Shown here: positions 1 through 9,028 of the stretch, piece by piece
Numbering within the stretch: position 1 is the stretch's first letter
Layout: the number at the start of each line of letters is the position of its first letter
Assembly (NCBI GenBank): GCA_046153945.1
Contig: JBJXFF010000137.1
Location: 21,450-85,449 of the forward strand
Source of the DNA: SXOA01 sp046153945
GTDB lineage: Bacteria; Planctomycetota; Planctomycetia; Pirellulales; Pirellulaceae
Length of the DNA stretch: 64,000 nt
Direction of reading: 5' to 3'
Program-made: the position numbers and the translations under genes
Notes under the pieces: generated by a model
What the model was told of the DNA's origin: nothing
Database searches by the model: none
Seen by the model: the letters and a program-made list of their open reading frames with translations, nothing else

Positions 1-1392
1 GATGATGAAGGTGGTTCCCTTTCCCGCGGTGCTTGAGACGTCAATCGTTCCGCAGTGGGCGTCGATGATGGCCCGGCAAATGGAGAGCCCCAGGCCGCTG
101 CCGCCGGCTTCTTCGCGGGAACGGGCTTTGTCGACGCGATAGAACCGCTCGAAGATTTGCGGCAGGTGTTCCGGGGGAATTCCGGGGCCGTTATCGCTGA
201 TCCGGATGCGAGCCTTATTGTGTTCGTCGTCCCGCTCCATTTCCACAAATATCTCCCCGGCGGACATGGTATCTCCGTTCGCCTGCACGTTCCCCGCCCC
301 ATGATGTTGGGAAGTGAACTTGATCGCGTTGTCGAGCAGGTTGTTGACAACCTGCCGAAGGGAGTTGCGATTGCCGGCAACCGCGACGGGCGGAAAGGGC
401 GAGGACCGCAGCCGCAGCCCCTTGAACTCGGCCGCGCCGCGGAACATTTCCACGCCACTGGCGAGCAGTTTGTCGAGCGCCACCCGGTCCGAATAGAGCT
501 TGAGACGGTCCGCGTCGGATTCGGCGAGAATGAGAAGTTGGTTCACCAGCAGTTCCAGGGAGCTACATTCATCAATAACCTCTCCCAGCAATTCCTGATA
601 CTCGAGCACGGAGCGGTCGCCGCCGAGGGCCACTTCCACGGAGCTGCGGATAGCGGCGAGCGGCGTGCGAAGTTCATGAGCCGCATTGGCGAGAAAATCG
701 TGTTTCTGCCGTAAATAGTCGCCGATGCGGTCGAGCAGGTGATTTACCGTCTTCGCGAGCGCATCGAGCTCGTCGCCGGTCCCTCGGATTTCCAGCCGTT
801 CGTTCAATTGGGCGGGATGCAGTTTCGCGGTGGTGGCGATCATCGTCGCCAGGGGCTGGGTCGCTCGCCCGGCGAGCAGATAGCCGCCCAGTGGTGCCGC
901 CACCAGCACCCCCAGGAAAACGGCCACCACCAGTTCGTCAATTCGAGTCATGTAGAGATTAATGAATTCCTGAGAAGAGCCGACCGCCACACTGCCCGCC
1001 AAGGGATCCCCCCCCGGCAGTGTACTCCGCAGAATTCGATAACCCCGGATCGTGGCAGCGTTGCCGCTAAGCGAATCGAGCTGGGCGATCTTTGGAGTGC
1101 TGTCGCTGTGCCAGGCTGGCTTGCCGTCAGTTTTGTAGAACTGCACAAACCAGCCATGAAACTGATGGCCACGGGCCTTGCGATCCAGCTCATCGCGAAG
1201 GAGCTCCCAATTGATGCCCTTCTGTTCCTCAAATCCTAACGAAATCTCTTTCAAGTCGTCTTTGAGCACCTGATCCAGTTCGCGGAGCAGAGTGAAGCGG
1301 ACCCCTTCCCGCACACAGAGCAGAATCCCGATGCCCGTGAGGACCACGGCCAGCGCATTCCACAGCATCAGGCGAAAGCGGAGCGTTCGCAT
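1..1392 (-). CDS. Sensor histidine kinase (partial, C-terminus cut by window edge)
   Basis: Membrane histidine kinase, partner of the response regulator just upstream. Read on the minus strand from ATG at 1392, 464 residues are visible before the edge. A membrane segment at about residues 8-26 and a second at 154-175 bracket a periplasmic sensor of about 125 residues with no recognised fold. A HAMP-like linker follows (about 176-230), then HisKA with the phospho-acceptor His239 in AAHELRTPL, then HATPase with N box (NNLLDNAIKF), G1 (DNGPGIP) and G2 (GSGLGLSI). Only the last few residues and the stop are missing. An in-frame ATG at 1419 would add nine residues and overlap the regulator gene. 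The regulator stop is 8 nt upstream of the chosen start, so the two are co-transcribed. The signal sensed cannot be told. Confidence 0.93.
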   Translation of the reverse strand, partial: MRTLRFRLMLWNALAVVLTGIGILLCVREGVRFTLLRELDQVLKDDLKEISLGFEEQKGINWELLRDELDRKARGHQFHGWFVQFYKTDGKPAWHSDSTPKIAQLDSLSGNAATIRGYRILRSTLPGGDPLAGSVAVGSSQEFINLYMTRIDELVVAVFLGVLVAAPLGGYLLAGRATQPLATMIATTAKLHPAQLNERLEIRGTGDELDALAKTVNHLLDRIGDYLRQKHDFLANAAHELRTPLAAIRSSVEVALGGDRSVLEYQELLGEVIDECSSLELLVNQLLILAESDADRLKLYSDRVALDKLLASGVEMFRGAAEFKGLRLRSSPFPPVAVAGNRNSLRQVVNNLLDNAIKFTSQHHGAGNVQANGDTMSAGEIFVEMERDDEHNKARIRISDNGPGIPPEHLPQIFERFYRVDKARSREEAGGSGLGLSICRAIIDAHCGTIDVSSTAGKGTTFII

Positions 1393-1399
1393 GAAGGCG

Positions 1400-2071
1400 C
1401 TATGGCGACCGGAGAACATATCCTCGACCCCGCACGGTTTGAATCAGCGGCTCATCGAAACCGCGATCAATTTTACCACGCAGGCGATTGATATGTACTT
1501 CGACGACATTGGTCACTCCCTCCCAATCTGACTCCCACAAGTGCTCGCACAGCATCTTCCGCGTCACCACCTGGCCGGCATAACGCATCAAAAACTCCAG
1601 CAGGCTGAACTCCGTCGGGGTCAAGCTAAGTTCCGCATTGCCGCGCGATACATGGCGATTGGTCAGGTCCAAGGAGAGCGGGCCGACCTTCAGCAAGGTG
1701 GAGGGCCGATCTCCCGTTCGGCGAATGATGGCTTCTAGCCGGGCAATGAGCTCGGGAAAAGCGAAAGGCTTGACCAGGTAGTCATCCGCCCCGGCTTTCA
1801 ACCCGCCAACCCGATCTTCAATGGAACTCAGGGCGGTGAGCATCAGCACGGGGGTCCGAATCCCCTGTCCGCGGATGTTCTTCATGATTTCCATGCCGGA
1901 CAGGTCGGGGAGCAGGAGGTCGAGCACAATGGCGTCGAACCTCTGTGTCTGCGCTTCCGAGAGACCTCGCTGCCCATTGCGGACCCATTCACAATGGTGC
2001 CCCGCATCGGTCAACCCGCGTTGAATGGCCTTCCCGAGGACTTGATCGTCTTCAACGACTAGGAGTTCCAT
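1400..2071 (-). CDS. OmpR/PhoB-family response regulator
   Basis: DNA-binding response regulator of 223 residues. The receiver domain (about 1-118) has acidic Asp8/Asp9, phospho-acceptor Asp51 in VLDLLLPD, Thr79 and Lys101 in the YLVKPF motif. The winged-helix effector (about 128-222) ends in the family-typical RGRGYVL. The reading frame stays open 19 codons upstream to 2128, but the chosen start MELLVVEDD begins directly at the first receiver strand. It is followed 8 nt later by the histidine kinase gene and is divergent from the MFS transporter gene at 2278, with about 200 nt between them for control of both. Regulation of the transporter is possible by position only. Confidence 0.93.
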   Translation of the reverse strand: MELLVVEDDQVLGKAIQRGLTDAGHHCEWVRNGQRGLSEAQTQRFDAIVLDLLLPDLSGMEIMKNIRGQGIRTPVLMLTALSSIEDRVGGLKAGADDYLVKPFAFPELIARLEAIIRRTGDRPSTLLKVGPLSLDLTNRHVSRGNAELSLTPTEFSLLEFLMRYAGQVVTRKMLCEHLWESDWEGVTNVVEVHINRLRGKIDRGFDEPLIQTVRGRGYVLRSP

Positions 2072-2277
2072 GAATTTCGCCGATGGCGGCTCATCAATTG
2101 GCGGCGGTTCTGATTGAAGTAATTCCATGCATCATTCTGCAATTCAAGTTGCAAACGGACCAGTGGAAACTGAAAAAGCTTGCAGAATCGTAACCGGAAG
2201 GGTCGCATTTACGCGGGAAACAGCTAACTTAGAGCCAGTTGTGCCTCCGGAACTTGACCCACGGAAAGACCTGTCTC

Positions 2278-3486
2278 ATGGACACCTGGCTAACCTCCAT
2301 GCAAGTTGCCGCCCTGGCTGTGGCGGGGATGTGCCACGCACTCCTGGGAAGCATCAAAGTTCCGCTGGCCAAAAAACTGAATATTGACGAGGCTCGGGTG
2401 GGGGGGCTGGTCAGTGTTTTTGGATTCACGTTGATTCCCATGGTGCTGGTGTTCGGTTTTCTGGTGGATGCCGTGGGGAAACAAGCGGTGCTGGGTGGCG
2501 GCTTCATGCTGTTAATTGTGGCAATGGTCTTGCTGGCCCGGCTGAAGAGCTATCCCTTGGCCCTTATTGCCGTGCTGCTCTTGGGGACTGGCTGGTCGGC
2601 TCTCGTCAATGTCCTGAACGTGACTTCGCCGCCGGCCTTTCTGCCTCCCGATGAAATCAAATCGCGAATGAGTTACGCCATGAACATGGGAGACTTCGTG
2701 TTCGGGATGGGGGCGTTCCTGACCCCGATTCTAGCCGCAGTGCTAATTCGCAAACTCAATCTCTCGTCAACACTCCTCATTCTGGCGGCGTTCGCCATTG
2801 TTCCTGTTCTCTTAGGCCTTGGCGTGACCTGGAACGCCGACGTACTGAATCCCAAAAACTCTGGAACCGTAGCCGGGGGATTGGCCGAGTTGCTAACCAA
2901 CCCGATCGTTTGGCTTTGCTGCCTGGCCTTCTTCTGTCATGTGCCGGTCGAAGCGGCAGTGGCGACTTGGGCGACAACTTTGATGACGAACAAAGGAGTG
3001 AAGGAAGGAGCCGCCTCGACGCTTCTTTCCGTCTTCTGGCTTACATTCATGGGCTCGCGATTGCTGGCGGCCTTAACCCTTCCTAAAGGCTGGGACACGA
3101 CCCTCGTCATTTGCATGGCCGTTCTCTGCATCGCGTTCACCCTCGGCATCGCCCTCAGCCGGCACGCCTGGCTGACCTGTTCGATGGTCATTCTCGCGGG
3201 CTGCATCCTCGGCCCCATTTTCCCGACCCTCATCGCCATCCTGCTCAGTCATCTGCCCGGCGAACTCCACGGCCGTGCCGTCGGCATATTTTTCTGCATC
3301 GGCGGCATCGGCTGGACCGCCATTCCGATCCTGATCGGAGCCTACGCCAAACGAACCAGCGTCCAACAAGCCTTCCTAATCGCCACCGGCTCCGCCGTGC
3401 TGCTGACGCTGCTTTGCGTACTGCTCAAGATAAGCCTTAGCGCCATCGATGCCGGCGCCAGCACCGCAATCCTACCCGGCCAATAA
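2278..3486 (+). CDS. MFS-type transporter
   Basis: Predicted 12-helix transporter of 402 residues. Hydrophobic segments run through the whole protein, with a short polar centre around residues 190-210. The start MDTWLTSMQ is preceded by GGAAAG about 10 nt upstream and begins one turn before the first helix; an upstream in-frame ATG at 2239 would add a polar 13-residue leader and is less likely. The conserved Asp in FLVDAVGKQ after helix 2 fits the MFS loop 2-3 position. The substrate is not recognisable. It is divergent from the two-component genes and ends just before a convergent tRNA. Confidence 0.8.
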   Translation: MDTWLTSMQVAALAVAGMCHALLGSIKVPLAKKLNIDEARVGGLVSVFGFTLIPMVLVFGFLVDAVGKQAVLGGGFMLLIVAMVLLARLKSYPLALIAVLLLGTGWSALVNVLNVTSPPAFLPPDEIKSRMSYAMNMGDFVFGMGAFLTPILAAVLIRKLNLSSTLLILAAFAIVPVLLGLGVTWNADVLNPKNSGTVAGGLAELLTNPIVWLCCLAFFCHVPVEAAVATWATTLMTNKGVKEGAASTLLSVFWLTFMGSRLLAALTLPKGWDTTLVICMAVLCIAFTLGIALSRHAWLTCSMVILAGCILGPIFPTLIAILLSHLPGELHGRAVGIFFCIGGIGWTAIPILIGAYAKRTSVQQAFLIATGSAVLLTLLCVLLKISLSAIDAGASTAILPGQ

Positions 3487-3491
3487 AAAAA

Positions 3492-3565
3492 TAGGGCTGC
3501 TCGGACTTGAACCGAGAACCAACAGATTATGAGTCTGCTGCTCTAACCGATTGAGCTACAGCCCC
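3492..3565 (-). tRNA. tRNA with CAU anticodon (Met elongator or Ile2)
   Basis: Cloverleaf on the minus strand: acceptor 5' GGGGCTG pairs with CAGCCCT (first pair G-U), D arm contains TAGCTCAATCGGTTAGA, the anticodon loop is CTCATAA with anticodon CAU, and the T arm has GGTTCAAGTCC. The discriminator base is A at 3492. CCA is not encoded. The anticodon alone cannot separate elongator Met from Ile2 (lysidine-modified); the T-loop GGTTCAAGTCC and the arm resemble Ile2 tRNAs of other bacteria, so both remain open. It is not the initiator, whose stem has three G-C pairs next to the loop. Confidence 0.93.
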
Positions 3566-3864
3566 GAGAGTGTCATTCGCTTTCGACCACAGGCGGGCGC
3601 AAGCGAGCGAAGTGGCTCATTCTAAGGCCAAGGCGAAACGGGATAAACCCCGCCCTGATTACCGATGTTCCGTTACCAAGAGTGGTCTTGGGGCAAAATA
3701 GGTTCGCAAGAAATTGGGTTAGAAGAATCAAGGCAGTAATCCGCGATACCGCCAGCATCCTCGAATTGGTTCGTCTGCCGTCCAAGAAACAGCTAGAATC
3801 GTTTCCATCCGCCGAGTAATTTCCGCAGGCTCTTTCCGGCTGTGCTTTCTTGCAAGGTTTCCTT

Positions 3865-4914
3865 ATGACTACACCGGTCCGTCTCACGCAGCTTGCAAAA
3901 AGAGCCGGTTGTGCCGCCAAACAGCCGCCGGGTTACCTCTTTCCCCTGCTCAAATCCCTTCCGCCAATCACGGACCCGAATGTGCTAGTGGGGACTTCTA
4001 CCGCCGATGACGCGGCTGTCTACAAACTCAGCGACGAGTTGGCGCTCGTCTTGACCACCGACTTTTTCACTCCAGTGGTCGACGGGCCGTATGACTTTGG
4101 CGCGGTGGCGGCGGCTAACGCCCTGAGCGATGTTTATGCCATGGGTGGCAAGCCGCTGACGGCGTTAAGCATTGTCGGCTTTCCTGACGCTCTACTGCCG
4201 CCGGAGGTTCTGGCGGAAATCCTGCGGGGAGCGGCTGACAAAGCGGCGGAAGCGGGAATTGCCATCGTGGGGGGACATACCATCAAGTCCGAAGAGCCCA
4301 TTTTTGGCCTCGCGGTCGTGGGAACGATCAGGCCGGACAAGGTCTTGGCTAATAACCGTGCCCAGCCGGGAGACCTGCTGGTGCTTACCAAGCCGATCGG
4401 GCTGGGAATCATCACTACTGCCGCCAAGAACGGCGAGGACCGTTTGGGAGCCATTGACGAAGCGATTCGATGGATGAAGACGCTCAATCGCGACGCAGCG
4501 GAGGCCATCAACGGCATCGGCGGCACCCATGCGCTCACCGACGTCACCGGCTTCGGTCTCCTCGGACATCTGCGGAATATGATCACGGCGAGCAACGTCA
4601 GCGCTCGGGTTTATCTCCAGCCTGTTCCTGTTTTGTCAGCCGCCTGGGAGTATGTACGCGGAGGCATAGCACCTGGAGGGACTCACGCCAACCATCGCTA
4701 CCTGGCGGACTGGGTCCAGTACGCGGAAGACATCACCAAGGAAGAGCAGCTTATGCTCTGCGATGCGCAGACCTCGGGAGGGCTGCTGGCCGCTGTTGAT
4801 CCTGGTTCCGCGAATTCTCTACTAGCTGCGCTCCACGCGATTGGATTGACGGCCGCCGTCATTGGAGAGATTGAAGGAGCTCAGCCATCCCGAATTACAG
4901 TCATCCGTTCCTAA
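3865..4914 (+). CDS. selD: Selenide, water dikinase (selenophosphate synthetase)
   Basis: Makes selenophosphate from selenide and ATP, the selenium donor for selenocysteine tRNA and for 2-selenouridine in tRNA. The protein has 349 residues. The N-terminal catalytic loop reads LTQLAKRAGCAAK, so the catalytic position is Cys, not Sec, followed by the essential Lys. The nucleotide/Mg motif TADDAAVY and the AIRS-type features VGGHTIKSEEP, DVTGFGLLGH and CDAQTSGGLL are intact. The start is the second in-frame ATG, matching the family length; one at 3850 would add five residues. No selA, selB, tRNA-Sec or selU is in the window, so the use made of selenium here cannot be told. It stands alone, convergent with glgC. 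Confidence 0.95.
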   Translation: MTTPVRLTQLAKRAGCAAKQPPGYLFPLLKSLPPITDPNVLVGTSTADDAAVYKLSDELALVLTTDFFTPVVDGPYDFGAVAAANALSDVYAMGGKPLTALSIVGFPDALLPPEVLAEILRGAADKAAEAGIAIVGGHTIKSEEPIFGLAVVGTIRPDKVLANNRAQPGDLLVLTKPIGLGIITTAAKNGEDRLGAIDEAIRWMKTLNRDAAEAINGIGGTHALTDVTGFGLLGHLRNMITASNVSARVYLQPVPVLSAAWEYVRGGIAPGGTHANHRYLADWVQYAEDITKEEQLMLCDAQTSGGLLAAVDPGSANSLLAALHAIGLTAAVIGEIEGAQPSRITVIRS

Positions 4915-4947
4915 CCGGACGAGCATATCGATCTAATATTTCGGGCC

Positions 4948-6240
4948 CTAAAGCTTCCACCCATCCGGCAGAATCCCTTCCTTGACGACCACCGGGATGC
5001 CGTCGCGGATGATGCAGGGTTCATCTTCGCCTCGCGTCTCGACTTTCCGCTCGTTGACGATCCGAACACCCTGCCCGATGCGGCAGTTCTTGTCGAGGAT
5101 GGCCCCTTCGATGATGCTCCCATTGCCGATGCCGATGGGGGGCGTACCGGAGGCCCGATTGGATTTCAACTCAGAGTCCCGCTCATAGGCATCGGCACCC
5201 ATCGTGACGGTGTTCCGAATCGTCACGTTCTCGCCAATGATGGACCGTAGGCCGATCACGCTGTTTTCAATCACCGCCCCGCGACCAATTTTACAGCCAT
5301 CGGCGATCAGGCTCCCTTTAATCGTTGCGCCATTGAGAAGCGTCGGCGGCAGGAACCGGGGGCGAGTGTAGATGGGTGCTTCCGGGCGAGCAAATTCAAA
5401 CGGCGGATTGTCGGAGGCCAGGCTCAGGTTCGTTTCGTAGAACGCCTTGATGGTGCCGATGTCCTCCCAGTAACCATCGAATAAGTGCAGAAAGACCTTT
5501 TTAGCTCTGACCGACGCGGGAAAAATCTCCTTGCCAAAATCGTGATAGTCGGTCTTGGCCAGGACATCCACCAGCGTATCGCGATTGAACAGATAAATTC
5601 CCATGCTGGCAATGCAATCCCGCCCTCTGCTTTCAATGCCGCGGGCGTCGATCCAGGCGGGGTCCATCTTCACCATGTCGATTTCGGCGTCAGACTTGGG
5701 CTTTTCCAGAAAGCCGCCGACGCGGCCATTTTCTCCCACCCGCATCACACCGACCGAGCGAACCGTCTGGCGGTCCACCGGCATGCCCGCGATAGTGACA
5801 TCGGCACCGCTTTGCTGATGGGTGCGGAGCATTTCGCGGAAGTCCATCCGGTAGAGCTGATCGCCGGAGAGAATCAGCACATAATCCACGCCCGGCTGGG
5901 TAAGGTAACGGAGGTTTTTGCGGACGGCATCGGCGGTTCCCTGATACCAGTCGGCCTTGGCGTCATCGCTGATTTGCTGGGCGGCGAGGAGTTCGACGAA
6001 ACCGCCATCAAAGTTGTCGAAACGGTAGGTCTGCCGCAGGTGCCGATGGAGACTGACGGAAAGGAACTGCGTCAGCACATACATCCGGTTCAGGCCGCTA
6101 TTAATGCAATTCGACAACGGAATATCAATCAGCCGATACTTGGCCGCCAGCGGCACCGCCGGCTTGGAGCGGTACTTCGTCAGCGGATACAGCCGCGACC
6201 CGCGTCCGCCACCGAGAACCAAGGAGATGATGTTGCGCAT
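4948..6240 (-). CDS. glgC: Glucose-1-phosphate adenylyltransferase
   Basis: Makes ADP-glucose from ATP and glucose-1-phosphate, the first committed step of glycogen synthesis. 430 residues, the normal bacterial length. The N-terminal nucleotidyltransferase domain carries GGGRGSRLYPLT and the KPAVPLAAKYRLID region for pyrophosphate, and the active site GTADAVRKN. The C-terminal left-handed beta-helix (about 310-430) shows hexapeptide-type turns such as LIADGCKIGRGAVIENS. It ends with LPDGWKL. No glgA, glgB or other glycogen gene lies next to it; its upstream neighbour on the same strand is the WD40 protein gene, about 110 nt away. Confidence 0.97.
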   Translation of the reverse strand: MRNIISLVLGGGRGSRLYPLTKYRSKPAVPLAAKYRLIDIPLSNCINSGLNRMYVLTQFLSVSLHRHLRQTYRFDNFDGGFVELLAAQQISDDAKADWYQGTADAVRKNLRYLTQPGVDYVLILSGDQLYRMDFREMLRTHQQSGADVTIAGMPVDRQTVRSVGVMRVGENGRVGGFLEKPKSDAEIDMVKMDPAWIDARGIESRGRDCIASMGIYLFNRDTLVDVLAKTDYHDFGKEIFPASVRAKKVFLHLFDGYWEDIGTIKAFYETNLSLASDNPPFEFARPEAPIYTRPRFLPPTLLNGATIKGSLIADGCKIGRGAVIENSVIGLRSIIGENVTIRNTVTMGADAYERDSELKSNRASGTPPIGIGNGSIIEGAILDKNCRIGQGVRIVNERKVETRGEDEPCIIRDGIPVVVKEGILPDGWKL

Positions 6241-6351
6241 GAGTAGCCTGCCAGATTGGTCAGGAGGAGCGTGGCGATAGTGGAAGATTGAGCATAAGGT
6301 GTGGCGCTATTTGGGACAAGAATACAATAAACATGTCCTTGCGAACTCGCC

Positions 6352-7539
6352 CTATTTCAACTTCCAGACAGCGACATGTCCGGCAATGTCCGCGGCAGCT
6401 AGGTGGGTCTCGTCGGGCGAAAGGCTGATAGCGGAGATCCAGTCCTTGAACTGGCCGCCGCGAGGGGAACCGAGCACGGCAAGTTCCTTGCCGTCTGAGA
6501 CCTGAATGATGCGAACGCAGGTATCGCGCCCGGCGGTGAAGAGGTGCAGGCCGTCTTTGGACCAGGCAATCGCGGTGATGCCGTACTGGTGGCCGGAGAC
6601 GGTCTTGATGAGCTTGCCAGTTTCCGTTTCCAACAGATGGACTTTGCCAGTGTCGGTTTCTCCACCTTGACCGACTGCGACCTGCTTTCCATCCGGTGAA
6701 AACGCCGCTGCCACCAGGCCGACGCCGACGAACTTGCTCCAAAGTTGGCCGTCGCCGTACGTGCGCCCTTGGGGATTGAGCTTGGGGAATTGCACTTTGA
6801 GCAAATCGAGCTTTTCAGTCCCATCGACCGTATGCCAGAGCTTGAGCGCTGCTGCCGGGATGTCGAAGTCATCTCGCTTGTAGCGGTACTCGGAAACGAG
6901 TGCCGTTTGGCCGTCCGCCGTCAGGTCTGCCGCCACAATCCAGTTCCAGGAATATCCCTTCCACTTCGACAGGGGCTCATTCTTGTCGAGGTCCCACACG
7001 ACTACCTGTGATGCCCCATCGCCACTGATGAGCCGATTGCCGCTACGACTCATGGACAGAGCGTGAATCCAATCTTGATGGGCTTCCAATGTTTTTGACG
7101 AGTCGTGGGTCTGCACACTTACGCCAGGGGCCTTCAGAATCTCCTCCTTCTTGGTCCGCCGGAACTGCTCCTTGCGGGTATCGCCGTCGAGAATGGCCTC
7201 GGCGGTTCCTGTCGGTGTCGCGTCCACGTTCCAGAGCCGAATGGTGTGGTCGAAGCTGCTGGAAATGAGCTGCTTGCGGGCCGCATCGTAAATCAGCCAC
7301 GAGATGGCGTTCGCATGCCCCTCCAGCCGTCGCACGGGATTCAGATTTGGAGCCTTCCGCTCCTTGTTCTTCTCCTTCTCCTCAGCGGAAATCTCCGGTG
7401 GCGTCTCCGGCAGCTCCCAAACGTAAATCTCCCCCTTCTGATTTCCCGCTGCCACCTTGTGGGAAGAATCCAGAAACGAAACGGCACTCGGCCAGAGGCC
7501 TTCGAAGGTGAGCTGGTATTGGAGAGTCGGATTGAACAT
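6352..7539 (-). CDS. WD40-repeat protein
   Basis: 395-residue beta-propeller protein with about six to seven WD40 repeats. Clear blades include HANAISWLIYDAARKQLISS...IRLWNVD, HQDWIHALSMSRSGNRLISG...VVVWDLD, HQYGITAIAWSKDGLHLFTAG and a last blade ending VAVWKLK. A charged Lys/Glu-rich insert (EEKEKNKERK, about residue 60) sits in the first blade. There is no signal peptide, so it is probably cytoplasmic. In planctomycetes such propeller genes often follow DUF1549/DUF1553 and DUF1501 genes, as here the DUF1501 gene lies upstream on the same strand. The start MFNPTLQ was chosen because a longer frame to 7569 would begin inside the mirrored repeat next to it. Partner and role are unknown. Confidence 0.85.
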   Translation of the reverse strand: MFNPTLQYQLTFEGLWPSAVSFLDSSHKVAAGNQKGEIYVWELPETPPEISAEEKEKNKERKAPNLNPVRRLEGHANAISWLIYDAARKQLISSSFDHTIRLWNVDATPTGTAEAILDGDTRKEQFRRTKKEEILKAPGVSVQTHDSSKTLEAHQDWIHALSMSRSGNRLISGDGASQVVVWDLDKNEPLSKWKGYSWNWIVAADLTADGQTALVSEYRYKRDDFDIPAAALKLWHTVDGTEKLDLLKVQFPKLNPQGRTYGDGQLWSKFVGVGLVAAAFSPDGKQVAVGQGGETDTGKVHLLETETGKLIKTVSGHQYGITAIAWSKDGLHLFTAGRDTCVRIIQVSDGKELAVLGSPRGGQFKDWISAISLSPDETHLAAADIAGHVAVWKLK

Positions 7540-7563
7540 TAGTCGTTGCTTCTCAGCCCTGCT

Positions 7564-7680
7564 CCACATTTAGCATTTAGCGTTTAGCATTTGCCATTTA
7601 GCATCCGCCTTTGAGTCTTCCGCGCCGCAAATCCAAGCAATGCTAAATGCTAAATATTCAATGCTCAATGCTAAATGTGG
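7564..7680. repeat. Mirrored word repeat TTTAGCA / TGCTAAA
   Basis: Intergenic stretch between the DUF1501 and WD40 genes. The left arm (about 7564-7604) repeats the word TTTAGCATTTAGC; the right arm (about 7638-7680) repeats its complement AATGCTAAATGC. The arms can fold into an imperfect stem of about 40 bp with slip-tolerant pairing. It has the same layout (direct words on one side, complement on the other) as other elements in this window, though the word differs. Confidence 0.8.
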
Positions 7681-7693
7681 AAGAAGTCTAACC

Positions 7694-8956
7694 CTATCCA
7701 AAAAGTTCGGTCACCACCTTTGACCCAAACGGCGCCAGCGGCACCGGCCGCACGCCAGCATAATTTTCCGTCTTCGGATCAATGCCCAGTGCGTGATAAA
7801 TCGTCGCGAAGAAGTCCCCTTCCGTGACCGGATTGTCCTTCACCTCCGCGCCATCCTCATCAGAGGCTCCGTAGACCGCGCCGCCCCGGATGCCGCAGCC
7901 GGCGAGGGCGGTGGTCCAGGAGCGGACGTAGTGATCGCGGCCGGCCCGGTTGTTGATCTGCGGCGTCCGGCCGATTTCGCCGGTCCAGACGACGAGCGTG
8001 TCATCGAGCAGCCCTCGCCGCTGCAAATCGGTGAGCAGGCCCGCCCAGGCGTGCTCCATCGGCGGGACGAGCCCTTTGTGCCAGGCAAAATTGTCCGCGT
8101 GCGAGTCGTAGCTGCTCTGGCTCACTTCGACGAACGAGACTCCGTGCTCCACCAACTTGCGGGCGAGGAGGCAGCGGCGGCCGAATTCGCTGTCGCCGTA
8201 CAGCTCGCGGTCGGTTTCCCATTCGCGGTCAATCTTGAAAACCTCGCGAGCGTTCTGCAACCGGCGGGCGCTTTCGTACGCTTCCCGGTGCATGCGGCTG
8301 ACATACGCCTTGTGCTCGGCGGCAAAGCGGTCCTCCAGGAACGACCGCAGCTCGTGGCGGCGGGCTTCCAGCGGCCCTTCCATCCCCGAGCCGGAGAACG
8401 GCGGCAGGCTCCCTTCCGGCCCAATGTCGAACGGCTGATACTTCGGCCCCAAAAATCCGCTGCCGGCGTGGGCCTGGGTGAAGACCCGGATGAAGCTCGG
8501 CAGGTCGGCCCCCTCCTCCCCCTGGTACTTGGCGACGATCGCCCCGAACTCCGGAAAGCGAACATTCGCCGCCGGCCGGTAGCCCGTGTGCATCAGATAG
8601 ATGCCGCCGGGATGGTCCACCTCGCTGGTCCGCATCGAGCGGATGACGGCAATCTTGTCCATCATCCGGGACATCTTCGGCATCAGCTCGCAAACCTGCG
8701 TCCCCGCCACATTCGTGGAAATCGGCCGGAACAACCCCCCCGTCTCCCGCCCCGGCTTCATATCGAACGTCTCAAACTGGCTCGCCCCGCCATTCATCCA
8801 AAGCAAAATGCAATGCTTCCGCTTCCTCTTCACCTCCTCCGCCAAGGCCGGCAGCCCCGTCAAGCTCCCCCAATTCATCACCGCCGAACCGCCAGCAGTG
8901 ACGAGAAGCCCCTTGAGAAGAGCACGGCGAGAAAGGTGCGAGGTGAGGGGGAACAT
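7694..8956 (-). CDS. DUF1501 domain protein, Tat-exported
   Basis: 420-residue exported protein of the DUF1501 family (sulfatase/alkaline-phosphatase-like fold), greatly expanded in planctomycetes. The N-terminus carries a twin-arginine signal: SRRALLKG followed by a hydrophobic stretch and cleavage near GLPALAEE. The mature part has features typical of the family: CILLWMNGGASQFETFDMKPG, HPGGIYLMHTGYRP, EVSQSSYDSHADNF and VVWTGEIGRTPQINN-GRDH. The substrate is not known for the family. It usually follows a DUF1549/DUF1553 cytochrome-like gene, which is absent here; the next gene upstream is an LRR protein. Confidence 0.93.
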   Translation of the reverse strand: MFPLTSHLSRRALLKGLLVTAGGSAVMNWGSLTGLPALAEEVKRKRKHCILLWMNGGASQFETFDMKPGRETGGLFRPISTNVAGTQVCELMPKMSRMMDKIAVIRSMRTSEVDHPGGIYLMHTGYRPAANVRFPEFGAIVAKYQGEEGADLPSFIRVFTQAHAGSGFLGPKYQPFDIGPEGSLPPFSGSGMEGPLEARRHELRSFLEDRFAAEHKAYVSRMHREAYESARRLQNAREVFKIDREWETDRELYGDSEFGRRCLLARKLVEHGVSFVEVSQSSYDSHADNFAWHKGLVPPMEHAWAGLLTDLQRRGLLDDTLVVWTGEIGRTPQINNRAGRDHYVRSWTTALAGCGIRGGAVYGASDEDGAEVKDNPVTEGDFFATIYHALGIDPKTENYAGVRPVPLAPFGSKVVTELFG

Positions 8957-9028
8957 AGGATATTAATGAAGGGGACGGCAGTGGTAGTCGCTGCATCTTG
9001 TACCGAAGAGTCATTCGCAATTCGCCAA

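Noticed and set aside
2239..2277. Longer MFS N-terminus from ATG at 2239
   Set aside because: It adds a polar leader before the first helix; the ATG at 2278 has a better ribosome site.
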